64,000 bases of DNA from Palsa-1248 sp963737835. GTDB lineage: Bacteria; Gemmatimonadota; Gemmatimonadetes; Gemmatimonadales; Gemmatimonadaceae. The position numbers and the translations under genes are program-made. Location of the stretch: contig CAVTUH010000001.1 in NCBI GenBank assembly GCA_963737835.1, positions 558,001-622,000 on the forward strand. Direction: 5' to 3'. The notes beneath the pieces were generated by a model that saw only the letters and a program-made list of their open reading frames with translations, made no database searches and was not told where the DNA came from. This document shows, in pieces, positions 9,067 through 18,506 of the stretch (position 1 is its first letter; each line of letters starts with the position of its first letter).

Positions 9067-9180
9067 TTAGATCCGGTGCACGGGCCGACCGCGTCGGCGG
9101 GCAACACGACGGCATCAGACAATCCGCCGCCCAGGACGCAGGACTTCAGAGGCCGCGGTCGCTGTCGCTAGGTTGCGCAC

Positions 9181-9729
9181 ATGCCAGACATCATCCCGGT
9201 CAATTACCGCTCCGACATCCTCCCGGAGTACGCGGGTACGCCAGTATCACTGCTGCTCGAGTACCACAATCTGGACCGAGCACTTGGCTCGGGGCCTGGC
9301 CGGCAGCTCCTTATCGGCATGTGTATGGACAGCCGGAAAGCGCTCCGCATTCCGCCGGATTTCGCCTTCGTGCTGCGGACGGCGGGTGCGAACATGCGCG
9401 ACAACGAGTTTCGCATCTCGCTCGCGATCGCCATCGGTGGTGTGCGGACAATCGTGCTGATCGCGCATACCGACTGCTATATGACCCGGGTCGCGCAAAT
9501 GCGCGACCAGTTCGTCCGCGGGCTCGTAGAGCACGCCGGGTGGGATCACGCACGCGCGCAGAAGCACTACGCGACGAGCGTGCCGAAGTTCGCGATCGAC
9601 GACGAAATCGAGTTCGTGATGCAGGAAGCCGCGCGCCTCCGCAAACTGTATCCGCGGATCACCGTCGTGCCGCTCCTCTACCGGGTGGAGGATGATTTGC
9701 TGTACCAGCTGAGAGACGTTGGACGTTAG
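9181..9729 (+). CDS. Beta-class carbonic anhydrase-like protein
   Basis: The protein has 182 residues. The zinc ligands of beta-carbonic anhydrases are visible as Cys48 in CMDSR (with the partner Asp50/Arg52 dyad), His96 and Cys99 in AHTDC. The RTAGAN segment near residue 66 matches the RNAGA motif, though the usual Asn is Thr. The family interconverts CO2 and bicarbonate in the cytoplasm; bicarbonate would feed the carboxylases at the left edge. A TAGGTT hexamer ends six bases before the ATG. The stop codon TAG at 9727 lies inside an ACGTTRG heptamer array, so the last residues (DVGR) are encoded by the repeat. Confidence 0.85.
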   Translation: MPDIIPVNYRSDILPEYAGTPVSLLLEYHNLDRALGSGPGRQLLIGMCMDSRKALRIPPDFAFVLRTAGANMRDNEFRISLAIAIGGVRTIVLIAHTDCYMTRVAQMRDQFVRGLVEHAGWDHARAQKHYATSVPKFAIDDEIEFVMQEAARLRKLYPRITVVPLLYRVEDDLLYQLRDVGR

Positions 9730-9824
9730 ACGTTGGACGTTGGACACAAACCTCGAGGCCAGCTGCAAGCACTGCGGCTGGCCTCGAGGTTGTCTCCAAC
9801 GTCCAACGTCCAACGTCTTAACGT
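9716..9824. repeat. Heptamer palindrome (ACGTTRG arms, GGCCAGC hairpin core), probable bidirectional terminator
   Basis: Four tandem heptamers ACGTTGG/ACGTTAG (9716-9743) are followed by AACCTCGAGGCCAGC (9749-9763), a 13-base loop, the exact complement GCTGGCCTCGAGGTT (9777-9791), then three CCAACGT heptamers (9796-9816) and a degenerate fourth. The whole element folds into one long hairpin between two convergent genes. A second element of the same design lies at 55061-55160. Confidence 0.8.
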
Positions 9825-9836
9825 CCAGCAGTCTCC

Positions 9837-10208
9837 TTACTTCCCGTTCGCTGGCACCCCATTGGGGAACACGGCTGCGCGGCAGGCCTGAACATCAGCC
9901 GGACTCACCGGCACCGTCACTTGCGCGCCGTCGCGGGTGGGCTTGCGGCCTTTCACCACGGGGTTGAAGCAGTCCACCCACAGGCCATTGTCTGCCTTAT
10001 ACTGGCCGACGAGGTACCCCAGCTTCTTGCACTCTGTGATGATGTGTTGGCAGGGTACGGTGTTCTTCGCGGTCGCAATCTCTCCGTTCGATTGGGCGTG
10101 CTTGCCAGGCTTCGTGGCATTCACGTTGGCCATGGTCGGAGCCTGGGCCAGTACTGCGTGGGCACCGAGCAGCATCAATGTGGCGAGCAGATAGCGGAGC
10201 GTCTTCAT
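9837..10208 (-). CDS. Small secreted protein, function unknown
   Basis: This is a 123-residue protein starting MKTLRYLLATLMLLGAHAVLAQ, a clear signal peptide with an AQ cleavage end, preceded by a GGAGGATCC ribosome-binding site. The mature part contains three cysteines in NTVPCQHIITECKKLGY and DCF, plus one near the C-terminus (QACRAA), so disulphides are likely in the periplasm. No known domain is recognised. It is convergent with the carbonic anhydrase gene, separated by the heptamer palindrome. Confidence 0.75.
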   Translation of the reverse strand: MKTLRYLLATLMLLGAHAVLAQAPTMANVNATKPGKHAQSNGEIATAKNTVPCQHIITECKKLGYLVGQYKADNGLWVDCFNPVVKGRKPTRDGAQVTVPVSPADVQACRAAVFPNGVPANGK

Positions 10209-10536
10209 GGATCCTCCGAGAGGGCGTAAAGCGTCCTGTGCGCGACGGGGCTTCGTAACCAATGGAGATCCTATGCCCGGACTGGCGGGGCCTCCAATAC
10301 TTTGTTTCGAGCGAGCTCATAGGAAGCGGCTATGTACGAAGCGGCCGCGACACGCCCTCCGTGCGCCGTTTTCCTCGGTCAATCATCCCATGGTCGAAGT
10401 AGATCCCCTGTGGCGGCGAGGCAACATTGGCGAGTGTGCAGGGCGCGACCGTGCTCAACCGATTGCGTGCCTAACGCGAACGAGCACCATCGTCGAACTG
10501 AGGTAGCTCCCCATGATCAGCCCGAGGAATCCACCA
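10209..10536. other. Divergent intergenic region, no gene supported
   Basis: This stretch lies between the divergently transcribed secreted protein and the small membrane protein. No open frame in it has a plausible start and composition. It presumably carries both promoters, but no convincing hexamer pair was found. Confidence 0.4.
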
Positions 10537-10875
10537 ATGCCGGAAACCGAAACGGTCCGAGAGGCCCTCCGCGAATCGCTGAGGTCCGAGCTCAGGAAAG
10601 AAGCGGTCGACCGCCTGGGAGACGCGCTCGAGGCAGCGCGCGACAGAGTTCAGGAAGCGCGGGAGGAGTACGAGGAGGACGAGGGTCGCGGTGAAGGCGG
10701 CTTTCGCGGGCGGCACCCGATCGGACGGGCCATCGTGAGGCGTCGGATCCGACGCCGGGTGGTGCAACGGCGGGTTCGCGCGGCACTCGCGATCTTCGCG
10801 GCGGGAGCGATCCTGGCCTCAATGGCGACCGGAGCGATCGGCGGCGACGAAGAGGAAGAGCATCATCGGGAGTGA
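10537..10875 (+). CDS. Small membrane-anchored protein with acidic/basic coiled coil
   Basis: From the ATG at 10537 (GAGGAA eight bases upstream) the protein has 112 residues; an ATG at 10513 is the alternative. Residues 1-50 form a highly charged helix (SLRSELRKEAVDRLGDALEAAR) with heptad character. A very basic stretch (RRRIRRRVVQRRVR) comes next, then one hydrophobic segment (AALAIFAAGAILASMATGAI) and an acidic tail ending EEEEHHRE. This suggests an inner-membrane protein with a cytoplasmic coiled coil. Family not recognised. Confidence 0.6.
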   Translation: MPETETVREALRESLRSELRKEAVDRLGDALEAARDRVQEAREEYEEDEGRGEGGFRGRHPIGRAIVRRRIRRRVVQRRVRAALAIFAAGAILASMATGAIGGDEEEEHHRE

Positions 10876-10948
10876 AGCCGCACGCGTGCCCTGCTCGTGC
10901 CGGGGGTAACGGGAAGCGGAGAGGACGGGCACGACAGGGCACATCCTG

Positions 10949-11020
10949 GGGCCAGCGGCAGACTGATCGCCGCTGGCCCTAAGGCGTTTCAGGGGTTAGA
11001 CGCTGGACGTTAGACGCTGG
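10949..11020. repeat. GGCCAGC hairpin plus mixed heptamers, probable terminator element
   Basis: GGGCCAGCGGC (10949-10959) pairs perfectly with GCCGCTGGCCC (10969-10979) across a 9-base loop. The array AGGGGTTAGACGCTGGACGT continuing TAGACGCTGG (10991-11020) follows, mixing the GGGGTTA and ACGTTRG heptamer types. It lies between the convergent small membrane protein gene and the PhyH gene. The hairpin core shares GGCCAGC/GCTGGCC with the elements at 9.7 and 55.1 kb. Confidence 0.65.
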
Positions 11021-11044
11021 TCGCCAAGCCGTAGCCAGATCCGG

Positions 11045-12755
11045 TCAGTCACCGCGCACTCGGCGCAACACAGCGCGCGCGAGGCGCTTGCCCACCCTCA
11101 GCGCCCGGCCAGCCTGACGTCGATAGTACGGCTTGCCCGCGATCGCTGTCAGGCCGGGCGCGTGAAACTCGAACACCAGATACCGCGCGACGCCTCTGCC
11201 GACGTTGCGCATCCCGTGCGCCTCGCCGGCCGCGTAGTAAATGACGCTGTTGGCTTCGACTCGCTCGCCGAGCGTCTCGACCGTCCCCGAGAGCGTGAGG
11301 ATCGCCACGTCGTATGCATCGACGTGAGGCGCATAGCCCGCCCCAGGCTGCAGCGTCGTCACGTGTGCGTGCAGCCTGCCGAGGAAGCTCGTCGGGCCCT
11401 CGAACAGTCGACGCATTTGGATGGGCGCGGACGCGTCGACCGCTCCGTTGTCGATGGTGCGCCAAATGCTGGTGCCCAATCGCGGGCCGCCAGTGGGTTG
11501 CTGGCTCGCGCGGGCGCGCCACTTGAAAATCAGGTAGCTAGCCGCACTCGATCCCGCCGCACGAATCGTGTGGTATTGGCCGCCAGGGTAATACACGACG
11601 CTCCCCGGCTCGACCCTCTCGATGCGGGGATGGGGATCGTCCGGCGCATTGGCGATCACGACCTCCGGCTGACCGTAGAGCGGGATGATCAGCTCTTCTT
11701 CGGCGTGAAAGTCGGGTGCGTGCGCCACATGTCCGGGCATCAGCACGGATGCATGACTGCTCATCTCGGCCAAGGTCGTCGTCGGGCCGCAGAGCACTTC
11801 GAAGCCCTGCCACTGCCGCTGCGGATGCTCGACGGGCAGGACAATGGGATGAATTGCGGTTGTGACCATCTGGCGACCAAGGGGCGGAGGAATCGGCGGC
11901 GAAACGATGCGGTTGTTCTCGCCAGACGCGGTGCCGGATACGACAATGACCGACGGACGTGGAGCGGCACGAAATCGAAAGGGCCAGTCGAGCTGATCGA
12001 AATCCGGGATGCGGACGACACTCGTCGCGCGCGCGTACTGGAACAAGAGCGCGAGCCGTCGACCCCGTTTTTGACTGTTGAACGATCCGTGCCACAGGCG
12101 TCCGTCGAATAAGATGGCGTCGCCGTTCGTCATGTCGGGCTGCACGAGCGCTGCGGCGGGGTCTCGCTCACGCGCTGCTTCGAACAGCGCCTCCGCCGTC
12201 GCCTGGTCTCGTTGAAGCCTCCTTTCGAGCCGCGCTTCCTGCACCGTCAGGCCTAGCCGGTGCGTCCTCGTGATCAATTGGGGAGCCGACTCGCGCGTCG
12301 TGTGCTCCACCCCGATCCACGCCGTGACGAACCCGCCTTCGGGCGCGCTGGACTCAATGTCCGTGTGCCACGGGTGGCTCACCCCCGGCGCTCGCAGCAC
12401 CGAGCTCGCCCCCCATAGCACGACGTCCTCGCCGAGAACGGCCGACACCGCAGAGACGAGCGCAGGCCGCGTCGCCAGCTCGAAGAATGAACCGCTCGTG
12501 TACCGCACGTCCCTTTTCCCAGTCCGGTGGCGTGAGCTGGCCGCCCCAGTGCAGGTACCCCGCTATCCGTCGACACTCGGCTGGTGTGAAGAGCCGTATG
12601 GGTCCCAGGAGGCCGTCACGAGCGAATGCCGCGACGCGCGGGTCGGCGGGTTCGCTAGCGACAGGGGGTGTCGGGCGCGGCGTGACCACTGGCGTCGCAC
12701 CCGGGGACAGGGCGGTCGGGGAGACCGCCGGAGAAACGGCCATATCGAGACGCAT
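11045..12755 (-). CDS. Phytanoyl-CoA dioxygenase (PhyH)-like protein fused to cupin domains, one frameshift
   Basis: Two frames join near 12488. The upstream frame (from 12755) gives VAAFARDGLLGPIRLFTPAEC, the usual N-terminus of PhyH proteins, up to RAVHERF. The downstream frame continues FFELATRPALVSAVSAVLG. An extra base appears to separate them. The PhyH part holds the Fe(II)-binding HTD (SHPWHTDIE) and a distal His (RLWHGSF), as in 2-oxoglutarate-dependent oxygenases. The C-terminal ~250 residues carry two cupin-like repeats (EEELIIPLYGQPEVVI, PHVDAYDVAILTLSGTVETL). Substrate unknown. Total length is about 560 residues, longer than simple PhyH proteins because of the cupins. Confidence 0.75.
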
Positions 12756-12908
12756 GCATCACCACGGTGAACCTGCGGGGACGGCCCACTCTGAGCGGGC
12801 ACCAGCATAGGGGCACCCTGGAGGAAGCGCCAGAGTGGCGTCCATGCTACTACGGAGGCGCCACACGCTGTTGCGCCGGTGATCGTCGTGATGCGCCTCG
12901 GACGGCCC

Positions 12909-15614
12909 TTACTCGCTTCGGATCACCCGGGCCGGCGCGATCCGGGCGGCGCGCCAAGCTGGAATCCAGCACGCCGTTGCCGTGACGGCAGTGAGGGCCA
13001 CGGCTAGCACGACGAACGTCAGCGGGTCTTGCGCACTGACGTCGATGAGGAGACCGCTGAGAACGCGCGTAGTAGCGAGCGCGAGCAGGGATCCGATCGC
13101 GAGGCCAGCCGCAGTTACCAGCATTCCCTCTCGCAACACCGCGAGCAGAATGTCGCGAGAGGTCGCACCGACAGCCATCCGGATGCCGATCTCGCGTCGC
13201 CGCTGAGCAACGGAATAGGCGACGACGCCATACAGCCCAATGACCGCGAGGACGAGCCCCGCGAGTCCGATCCCGGTGGCGATCGTCGCAGCCAGCCGCA
13301 CCGGAATGAAGGCGATCCCATCGCGCAGGTGCGTCGCCATGCTGGTTACTGCGTAGGGTGCAATGTTCGGGTCGAGTGACGCAACGAGCGATCGCACTGG
13401 TTGGACGAGGGCGTTCGGATCGCCGTTCACCGAGAAATGCAGCGTCATATCCGATTCGTAGTCCTGGTCGAATGGCAGGTACAGCATCGGCGCCGGGTGC
13501 TCACCGACGAGGAACGTCGTAACGGTCCCGACCACCCCAATGACCTGCACCGGGGGTCCTGCCGTGTCGAGGCGTACGTGCTGCCCGACAGGGTCCTGGC
13601 CGGGCCACAGACGGGACGCCATCGCCTGATTGATCACCATCACTCGAGGCGCGGCGCTGTCGTCTCGAGGAGTGAAGACGCGGCCGCTCAGCACGCGAAT
13701 GCCAAGCGCCTCGAAGTAGTCTGGCGTGACCGTAGTGTACTCAATGTGCGTGTGGCCTTTGTCCGGTGCGAGCGAGGGGAGGTCGGCATAGACGTCGCGG
13801 TCGTTGTGGCGCGCACCGAGAGGGACTTCGCTCGCCAGTCCAGCCGCCCGTACGCCGGGAAGCGCTCCTGCCCCCTGAACAAGGGCACGGAGGAATCGCT
13901 TTCCGCGCGTGCGGTCGTACCGAGCGAGGGACACGTCGACCGACGCGAGGAGCCCATGGTCCTGGCGGAAACCGAGATCTGCCCGGCCGGCGCGTTGCAC
14001 GCTGCGAAGAAAGAGACCGGCCGCGACGAGCAGGAGAAAGGAAACGGCGACCTGAGCGGCGACGAGGGTTGTTCGAAAGCGTTGGCGAGCGATCCCGGTC
14101 GCCGCGCCGCGCGCACCATCTTGCAGCGCCTCGGCGACTCGCGCTTGGGAGCCGCGCAATGCCGGCCCCATTCCGCTGATGAGTGCGGCGCTGGTAGCGG
14201 CGCTGGCCGCGACGATCAGCGCGCGCCAATCGACGTGGAGGTCGACGCCGACTGGAACGAGTGTAGTGAACGGGATCCTCCCGACCCAGTGCACGACGGC
14301 AACGGCGATCCCCACGCCCCCAACAGCTCCGAGACCTGCGACGACGGCGCTCTCCGCCAATAGCTGTCGGATCACCTGGAGTCGGCCTGCGCCGAGTGCG
14401 AGGCGCACAGCGATCTCTGTCCGGCGGCCACTGACGCGAGTCAGCATGAGCAATGCCACGTTGGCGCACGCGATGAGGAGAACCAGCACCGTCAACGCGC
14501 TGAACACGAACGCTGCGCGTGGTAGGTATCCCGACACGCTTAAGTCGGGTCGCGACCGGAGCTCGGGCACAACGAAGAACCGAAGGCCTTGGTCTTCGGC
14601 GGGATACTGTCTTTGCAAAGCCGTTGCGAGCCGCGCGAGCGCTCGCTGAGCCGACTCCGCGGTGACGCCGTCACGCAATCGAGCAAGGATTCTGAATTCG
14701 CCGTCACCACGTCGGCTCAGCGGATCTGTGCCATTCGGATCGAGGTCGTGGAGAAGCGTGAGCGGTATCCACCCGTCGAACAGCACGGCGTTCGTGAGCC
14801 CGACGAACGCACGCGGCGCGACGCCAACAATCGTCACCGGAATCCCATTGAGTGCGACAGAGCGGCCGATCACGTCATCGGCGCCCCCGAACTCGCGTTG
14901 CCACACCCGGTAGCTGAGCACCATGACGGGGCTGTGCGCCCGAGCCTCTGCTTCCGTGAACCCGCGTCCTCGCGCCATTTGGATGCCGAGCGCCGTCCAG
15001 CAGTTCCCGGAGACCGTTTCCATGATCCGGCGATCGCTGCGGTCGGCGATCCGCAAGCTCACCGGCGTGATCGTGTAGGCGACCGCGTCGGAGAAGAGCG
15101 CGTGCTGCGCCTGCACGTCGAGGTATTCGGGGTACGCGTCGTCCCCGATTATCGCGTCGCCGCTGTACATGCTTCCGATGACCACGAGGTTGCCGGGGTG
15201 CGCCACAGGGAGCGGTCGAAACAAGAACGCGTTGACGATCGAGAACACGGCAGCCGTTGCGCCCGTACCGAGCGCGAGGCAGAGTACCGCGGCGACCGCG
15301 AAGGCCGGCGCGCGGCGGAGCGTGCGGATGGCGTACCACACATCGCGACCCACGCGAGCGATCGCCGCTCGCCGTCGAGTCCCGCGATTCCGCTCACGGT
15401 CGTGCGACCGCAGAGCGGCATCGATTCGATCGAGATCCCCGAATCGCTCACGGGCAGCCCGCTGTGCAGCGTCCGGCATCATGCCTTGGGCCTCGAACTC
15501 CTGGGTGCGCATCGCGAGGTGAAAGACCAACTCGTCCTTCACGTCTGCGTCGACGTTCGTCCCCCAAAATCGGAGGTACCGGCGCCAGGCAGGCCCTCTC
15601 ATCTCGTCACCCAC
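12909..15614 (-). CDS. ADOP-type ABC transporter permease (MacB/FtsX family)
   Basis: The protein has 901 residues from a GTG start (ATG at 15602 is an alternative). An N-terminal prefix domain (KDELVFHLAMRTQEFEAQGM) precedes the first membrane helix (FAVAAVLCLALGTGATAAVF), a MacB periplasmic domain (PEYLDVQAQHALFSDAVAY), three FtsX helices, then a second half repeating the same plan and ending IPAWRAARIAPARVIRSE. This duplicated layout is typical of the orphan permeases abundant in Acidobacteriota and Gemmatimonadota. No ATPase gene is adjacent, so its partner must be elsewhere. Transport substrate unknown. Confidence 0.88.
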   Translation of the reverse strand: MGDEMRGPAWRRYLRFWGTNVDADVKDELVFHLAMRTQEFEAQGMMPDAAQRAARERFGDLDRIDAALRSHDRERNRGTRRRAAIARVGRDVWYAIRTLRRAPAFAVAAVLCLALGTGATAAVFSIVNAFLFRPLPVAHPGNLVVIGSMYSGDAIIGDDAYPEYLDVQAQHALFSDAVAYTITPVSLRIADRSDRRIMETVSGNCWTALGIQMARGRGFTEAEARAHSPVMVLSYRVWQREFGGADDVIGRSVALNGIPVTIVGVAPRAFVGLTNAVLFDGWIPLTLLHDLDPNGTDPLSRRGDGEFRILARLRDGVTAESAQRALARLATALQRQYPAEDQGLRFFVVPELRSRPDLSVSGYLPRAAFVFSALTVLVLLIACANVALLMLTRVSGRRTEIAVRLALGAGRLQVIRQLLAESAVVAGLGAVGGVGIAVAVVHWVGRIPFTTLVPVGVDLHVDWRALIVAASAATSAALISGMGPALRGSQARVAEALQDGARGAATGIARQRFRTTLVAAQVAVSFLLLVAAGLFLRSVQRAGRADLGFRQDHGLLASVDVSLARYDRTRGKRFLRALVQGAGALPGVRAAGLASEVPLGARHNDRDVYADLPSLAPDKGHTHIEYTTVTPDYFEALGIRVLSGRVFTPRDDSAAPRVMVINQAMASRLWPGQDPVGQHVRLDTAGPPVQVIGVVGTVTTFLVGEHPAPMLYLPFDQDYESDMTLHFSVNGDPNALVQPVRSLVASLDPNIAPYAVTSMATHLRDGIAFIPVRLAATIATGIGLAGLVLAVIGLYGVVAYSVAQRRREIGIRMAVGATSRDILLAVLREGMLVTAAGLAIGSLLALATTRVLSGLLIDVSAQDPLTFVVLAVALTAVTATACWIPAWRAARIAPARVIRSE

Positions 15615-15862
15615 GCGCCGCTGACCGTACTGCCCCGCGGCAAATGGCTTCCACCGTCATCGTCACGCCGTCGGTCCCCTGTCACGTCTATGGGGCAAAG
15701 TAGGATCCCCACGTCACGAGGGCAAGTGGGTCGTGCGAGCGCAGGCAGGCGCCCGTGTAATCCGGGCCACCAGTTTCCGACTCGCCGGCTCGTCGAGGGT
15801 GGCATTGTCGGGCCGACCCCGCCGGGATAATTTCGCGCGACTCTTGATCTCGAGGCGCATGC

Positions 15863-17618
15863 ATGATCCTATCGTGTGCACGACCACAGCTCTGTCGCGC
15901 CTTGGCGGTTGCTCGCCCGGCCGCCGTGATTCTCGCGACCCTCGGCGGTTTGGCCGGCTGCGGCCGAGGTGACCACGCTCCCCTCACGTTCGCCGTCTCC
16001 TTTCCGGCAGAACGCAGCGCGACGCCGCTGGATGGTCGAGTCCTCCTGTTCATCTCCGACGATAGCACAAAGGAACCGCGGTTCCAGACGGACGAGTATC
16101 GTGCCAACTCCACTCGTCCGATTTTCGGGATCGACGTCGACAGCCTAAAGCCTGGGGAGGCGGCCATCATCAGTGATACGGTCTTCGGGTTCCCGGTCCG
16201 CAGCCTCAAGGACATCCCGCCCGGGGACTACTGGGTGCAGGCCCTGTTCAACCGGTTCGAGACCTTTCATCGGGGCGACGGCAAGACGGTGAAGCTGCCG
16301 CCCGACATGGGAGAGGGTCAGAGCTGGTCGACGAAGCCGGGCAACTTCTACAGCAAGCCTGTGAAGATGCACGTCGACCCGGCGACCAGCTCGGCGATCA
16401 GGATCTCGATGGATCAGGTCATCCCGCCGATCCAGCCACCGCAAGACTCGAAGCAGGTCAAGTACATCAAGTTTCAGAGCGACAGGCTAACGAAGTTCTG
16501 GGGCCGACCCACGTACCTCGGTGCCATCGTCTTGCTCCCGGCTGGTTGGGACACGCACCCAAACGCGCACTACCCGCTACTCATCAACCACGGGCACTTT
16601 CCCAAGACCGTCTCGGGCTGGCGAGAGACGCCGCCAGACCCCAAAGCGACCGGACAACAGACTGGAAGTCCAACAGCTCTCGTACCAGCTCTATAAGGAC
16701 TGGAATGGCCCGCATTTCCCGCGGATGATCCAACTCCTCATCCAACACCCGACGCCGTACTTCAATGATTCGTACGCCGTCAATTCCGCGAACAACGGCC
16801 CGTACGGCAATGCGATCACCTACGAGCTCATCCCCTATATCGAAAAGCAGTATCGGGGCATCGGCAAGGGCTGGGCGCGCGTGATGGTCGGCGGCTCGAC
16901 CGGTGGGTGGGAGACACTCGGCGTGCAGGTGATGTATCCCAATGACTACAACGGCGCATGGGCGTTGTGTCCCGATCCGGTCGACTTCCGAGCGTACCGA
17001 TCCGTCGACATCTACGACGGCCACAACGCCTACACGTACGACGACAACCCGTGGAAGCACACGTACAAGCCCGGCTACCGCGACTATCGCGGTCGTCTGT
17101 ACTCGACCTTCATGGACCGCAACCAGGTCGAGCTCGCGATCGGCGGGCCGCATGGGCGTTCAGGCGGCCAGCACGACGCATGGGAGTCCGTTTTCGGCCC
17201 GGTCGGTGATGATGGCTACTTCAAACCGCTCTTCGACCGCTTGACGGGCCAGATCGATCCGACAGTGGCGCAGTATTGGAAGGATCACTACGACCTGCGG
17301 AACATCATGGAGCGTGACTGGGCAAAGCTCGGCCCCAAGCTGCGGGGGAAGATCCACGTCACCAGTGGTACGATGGACAACGGGTATCTGAACAACGCTG
17401 TCTACTATCTCGAGGATTTCTTCAAGGCGGCGAAGAATCCGGCAGCCGACGCCGAGATCATCTACGGCGACCGCCGGGAGCACTGTTTCACCGGCGACAT
17501 GGCGCACCCCAACCTGTACGGCGCGCTCACCATCCATCAGCGGTTCATGCCCGCGATGGCTGCGTGGATGATCAAGACGGCGCCAACCGGCGCCGATACG
17601 AGGAGCTGGCGATACTGA
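15863..17618 (+). CDS. Lipoprotein esterase-like alpha/beta hydrolase, one frameshift
   Basis: The first frame gives a lipoprotein signal (ILATLGGLAGC lipobox) and an N-terminal beta-rich domain, ending in the hydrolase core LPAGWDTHPNAHYPLLINHGH. Near 16655 an extra base shifts the frame. The second frame continues NRLEVQQLSYQLYKDW and carries the nucleophile elbow VMVGGSTGGWETL. A C-terminal acid/His region (HVTSGTMDNGYLNNA ... DRREHCFTGD) follows. Together they form a protein of about 585 residues like the secreted putative esterase/peptidase-fold hydrolases. It is divergent from the ADOP gene and is followed by an AGAAAGT palindrome. Confidence 0.75.
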
Positions 17619-17620
17619 AC

Positions 17621-17741
17621 GGGCGCTAACGCGCCCGAGAAAGTAGAACCACAGAAAGTAGAAAGTAGACAACGCCAAACGCCCGGCAGTTGTCTACTTC
17701 CTACTTTCTGCTAGGCTACACTCTCGGGCGCAATGGCGCCC
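17621..17741. repeat. AGAAAGT heptamer palindrome with nested GGGCGC hairpins, probable terminator
   Basis: Tandem AGAAAGT heptamers (17653-17666) plus AGACAAC pair with GTTGTCT (17689-17695) and ACTTCCT/ACTTTCT (17696-17709), a 21-bp stem with one mismatch and a 15-base loop. Outside it GCGCCCGAG (17631-17639) pairs with CTCGGGCGC (17723-17731). GGGCGC-TAAC-GCGCCC (17621-17636) and GGGCGC-AATG-GCGCCC (17726-17741) are alternative small hairpins. The element directly follows the esterase stop codon and precedes the next lipoprotein gene. Confidence 0.75.
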
Positions 17742-17774
17742 GCTGCCCGTCACCCGGCTCTTAGGAGTTCATCC

Positions 17775-18506
17775 ATGCGTGCCCTATCTCTCGTATCGAT
17801 CCTCCCCCTCTCTGCAGCCCTGCTTGTCGCCTGCAGCGGCAGCCAGTCGGCCAACAATGCGGCAAGTACCAGTACGCCGGCGTCCGGAGCGGCTCCCGCC
17901 GCGGCGGCAGCGACCCCGGCCGCCAACGCGGATCCCGACCAGACCGCCAATGGCAGTGGCGTGCCCGCCGGGTATGTCGGCCGGACCGACGACGCGGCCA
18001 GGTCGATTGCTGATGCCAAGTACACGCCCGCGGCTGGCGGTGGGTGGGAAGTGCAGACCGGCCCGGCGCACATCCTCTACAAGGCAACAGACACCGCCAG
18101 CGGGAGCTACACCTTGCATACGCAGATCGACCAGCTCGAGTCGCCGCATCACCCGGAGGCATACGGCGTGTTCTTCGGCGGGCAGCATCTCACGGACTCG
18201 AGCCAGCGCTACACGTACTTCATCGTTCGCGGGAACGGCATGTACGCGATCAAGACGCGCGACGGGGCCGCGGCTCGCACGGTCGTCGAGTTCACCGCCA
18301 GCCCGAACGTGCCCAAGGCCAATGCCTCAGGAAAAGCCAGCTACGCGATCACCGTCCATGTCGCGCCGGATGCCGTGCACTTCATCGTGAACGACAAGCC
18401 GGTCGCCGCCCTCCCGAAAGGCAGTTTGGCGATCAATGGGATCGCCGGGATCCGCATCAATCACAACCTGCACGTGTCGGTGACGCCGCTGACCGTGACT
18501 CACTAA
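17775..18506 (+). CDS. Lipoprotein with concanavalin/DUF1080-like jelly-roll domain
   Basis: The protein has 243 residues from the ATG at 17775, with AGGAG upstream. The signal peptide ends in a lipobox (AALLVACSGS), followed by an Ala/Pro/Thr-rich linker. The C-terminal ~170 residues (GSYTLHTQIDQL, YGVFFGGQHL, YTYFIVRGNGMYAIKTRDG, AIRINHNLHVSV-type strands) resemble the concanavalin-like sandwich of DUF1080/LamG proteins that bind or act on sugars. No catalytic residues can be assigned. The stop overlaps the stop of the convergent gene by four bases. Confidence 0.75.
   Translation: MRALSLVSILPLSAALLVACSGSQSANNAASTSTPASGAAPAAAAATPAANADPDQTANGSGVPAGYVGRTDDAARSIADAKYTPAAGGGWEVQTGPAHILYKATDTASGSYTLHTQIDQLESPHHPEAYGVFFGGQHLTDSSQRYTYFIVRGNGMYAIKTRDGAAARTVVEFTASPNVPKANASGKASYAITVHVAPDAVHFIVNDKPVAALPKGSLAINGIAGIRINHNLHVSVTPLTVTH

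Noticed and set aside
9716..9824. Repeat array as a CRISPR
   Set aside because: Units are only seven bases, directly adjoining, without spacers, and arranged as one palindrome; no cas genes are near.
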